Positions 62,798-64,000 of a stretch of 64,000 nt of DNA are shown here, in pieces. The stretch lies in the NCBI GenBank assembly GCA_017480425.1, contig JAFVAR010000018.1, positions 1 through 64,000 of the forward strand, given 5' to 3'. Under the pieces are notes generated by a model that searched no databases, was not told the DNA's origin, and saw only the letters and a program-made list of their open reading frames with translations. Origin of the DNA: a bacterium (lineage in GTDB: Bacteria > Cyanobacteriota > Vampirovibrionia > Gastranaerophilales > Gastranaerophilaceae). Positions within the stretch are counted from its first letter, which is position 1. Every line of letters starts with the position of its first letter. The translations under genes and the position numbers were made by a program.

Positions 62798-62956
62798 TTA
62801 TTTTTTATAAGAATTTTCAATTTTAGATTTAATCATTTTCATTTCTTCACGGGTTAAAAAAGCTGAAAATCTTATAAATTCATACATTGCATCATCATAT
62901 GAATATTGTCCTCTTTCAACTTTTTGCATCCATTCTCGGACTTCTCTTGTAATCAT
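62798..62956 (-). CDS. Small hypothetical helical protein (52 residues)
   Basis: An ORF too short for usual calling: MITREVREWMQKVERGQYSY start, then ending KSKIENSYKK. It overlaps the stop of the DUF1653 gene by 1 nt (TAATG), the classic sign of coupled translation. Charged, helical, with no membrane segment. Its product may act with the DUF1653 protein. Function unknown. Confidence 0.7.
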   Translation of the reverse strand: MITREVREWMQKVERGQYSYDDAMYEFIRFSAFLTREEMKMIKSKIENSYKK

Positions 62957-63165
62957 TATTCAATGACCTCAGTAAATCTTAAAGTTCCTTTGTTATCGAC
63001 AATTTCGTTCCACATGTAGGCGGGTCTAACCCATGTATCACCTGTTTTAAGCGATTTGTATACAATCATGTCTTCAACTGTCTCAGAATGCTTTGCAAAG
63101 TCTATAACTTTATATAAATTCCCTTTGTAGTGGCGATAAATTTTACCTATTTTTATTTCTTGCAT
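62956..63165 (-). CDS. DUF1653 protein
   Basis: A 69-residue DUF1653 protein: GKIYRHYKGNLYKVIDFAKH, SETVEDMIVYKSLK and TWVRPAYMWNEIVDNKGTLR. The family is small, widespread in bacteria and functionally uncharacterised. The stop codon shares a base with the next start. First gene of a two-gene unit. Confidence 0.9.
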   Translation of the reverse strand: MQEIKIGKIYRHYKGNLYKVIDFAKHSETVEDMIVYKSLKTGDTWVRPAYMWNEIVDNKGTLRFTEVIE

Positions 63166-63215
63166 ACGCTTATGGTATCATAAAATTATAAATGGTACAC
63201 AGTTTGGGTGAATAA

Positions 63216-63845
63216 ATGTCGAGATATATAGCAATAACGGATATTCATGGTGAGTTAGATAAGTTAAACAGTCTGTTAGACAAAATAGAAGCCGGACCTA
63301 ATGATATTTTTGTATTTATGGGTGATTATATTGACAGAGGTCCAAACTCTCGTGGTGTAGTTGACCGAATTATAGAGCAAGGCAAAAAATATAAATGTGT
63401 TTATCTTATAGGTTCCCATGAGTATGCTTTACTGCATTGCAAGCAAGATGATTATTATCAGTTTTTGTTTGATAATTATGGGGGTCCTGCAACGTCCGGA
63501 AGTTATGGCGGATTTGATAATATTTTTAAAATCCATGGTGAGTTTTTCAATAGCTTAAAGTTTTATTATTTAACTGATAAGTATTTGTTTATTCATGCCG
63601 GAATTAATCCTGCTTACCCGTTAGAAAAGCAAAATGAAGTCGATATGGTATATATAAGAGGTAAATTCATCTATTCAAAACATAATTTACCTCAAAAGAT
63701 AATTTTTGGGCATACAGAGTTTGATAAGCCGTATGTGGATGAAGGTAAAATAGGGATTGATTTGGGATGCGGAAAATATAAGAACGCTCATTTGTGCGGG
63801 CTTATATTAGATAACGGAAAAGAAGAATTTATTTATTCTGATTAG
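63216..63845 (+). CDS. PPP-type serine/threonine protein phosphatase-like
   Basis: A 209-residue metallophosphatase of the bacterial PrpA/PP1-like group. It has TDIHGELDKL (residues 8-17), GDYIDRGPN (about 36-44) and IHAGI. The GNHE box reads GSHE at 66-69, so asparagine, a metal ligand in most members, is serine; the others are intact. IFGHTEFDKPYV and GIDLGCG form the C-terminal block. The ATG follows GGGTGAATAA. Dephosphorylation of proteins or nucleotides is likely, with activity perhaps altered. Confidence 0.88.
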   Translation: MSRYIAITDIHGELDKLNSLLDKIEAGPNDIFVFMGDYIDRGPNSRGVVDRIIEQGKKYKCVYLIGSHEYALLHCKQDDYYQFLFDNYGGPATSGSYGGFDNIFKIHGEFFNSLKFYYLTDKYLFIHAGINPAYPLEKQNEVDMVYIRGKFIYSKHNLPQKIIFGHTEFDKPYVDEGKIGIDLGCGKYKNAHLCGLILDNGKEEFIYSD

Positions 63846-63877
63846 CAAAAATTTTATTTAGAGATTTTATATAAAGT

Positions 63878-64000
63878 ATGAATGTTTTTGGAATACATAG
63901 GAATAGGATAAACCCCGTATTTGGGACTTGTATGAGAAGTTATAAAACTAATAATTCTGAAGTGCATTTAAAAAAAAATGTTTTGACAACAACGTTTTTA
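63878..64000 (+). CDS. Partial ORF running off the window end, FxG-type hypothetical
   Basis: Open for 41 codons to the end of the window. It starts MNVFGIHRNRINPVFGTCMR and continues polar; no ribosome site is clear. The N-terminus includes NPVFGT, like the phenylalanine motif of other hypothetical proteins here. Without the rest, coding is plausible but unproved. Confidence 0.45.
   Translation, partial: MNVFGIHRNRINPVFGTCMRSYKTNNSEVHLKKNVLTTTFL

Noticed and set aside
1-64000. CRISPR arrays, transposases, prophage genes, rRNA
   Set aside because: No regular repeat-spacer pattern, transposase or phage gene, and no rRNA were found.

Overview
The window is AT-rich DNA from a flagellated, diderm, probably anaerobic bacterium. 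FlgH, FlgI and FlgA imply an outer membrane. A rubredoxin-fused rubrerythrin and a ferritin fit an anaerobe. The short intergenic repeats and the many hypothetical proteins sharing a short N-terminal phenylalanine motif recall the non-photosynthetic cyanobacterial sister lineage (Melainabacteria/Vampirovibrionia, e.g. Gastranaerophilales). That assignment is inference; no rRNA or photosynthesis gene is present to test it.

Layout. 1-9 kb: lepA, yidD with a P-loop kinase, rubrerythrin, several lineage-type hypothetical proteins (one with an HExxH motif), a secreted phosphoesterase and a PlsC-like acyltransferase. 9-13.5 kb: a DNA uptake/pilus group, comM plus a pseudopilin facing comF, then a double-SIS sugar isomerase-like gene. 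13.6-16.1 kb: hypothetical genes. 16-21 kb: fliF-fliG-fliH-fliI on the minus strand (MS ring, C ring, export ATPase). 21-25.7 kb: a calpain-like protease, an alpha-glucan phosphorylase without the usual PLP lysine, and two membrane proteins. 26-34.8 kb: a plus-strand flagellar operon, SLT-flgF-flgG-flgA-flgI-flgJ-small gene-flgH-flgN-flgK-flgL. 34.8-36.4 kb: a lipoprotein gene bracketed by 46-bp direct repeats and a WG-repeat protein. 36.6-49 kb: a surface-glycan cluster (glf, galE, GT2-DUF4422, GT8 remnant, GT8, uxs, ugd with an in-frame UGA, ABC exporter, GH35). 49-53.4 kb: transporters (HPP-like, NSS, CstA) and ferritin. 53.5-56 kb: efp-accB-accC. 56-64 kb: tRNA-Gly(CCC), hypotheticals, a degenerate M48 protein, rdgB, hpf, a candidate structured RNA, DUF1653 and a PPP-type phosphatase.

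How it fits together. The two flagellar blocks supply the MS ring, C ring, export ATPase, distal rod, P and L rings, and hook-filament junction; hook, filament, fliE and flgB/C must lie elsewhere. The glycan cluster could make galactofuranose (galE to glf) and xylose (ugd to uxs) donors, assemble them with several glycosyltransferases and export the product with the ABC protein.

The most striking regulatory signal is a set of genes (lepA, yidD, plsC-like, comM, comF, GH35, cstA, an RHH gene, rdgB) whose start codon lies 6-7 nt after a good -10 box with no Shine-Dalgarno. This predicts leaderless mRNAs as a common mode of expression here.
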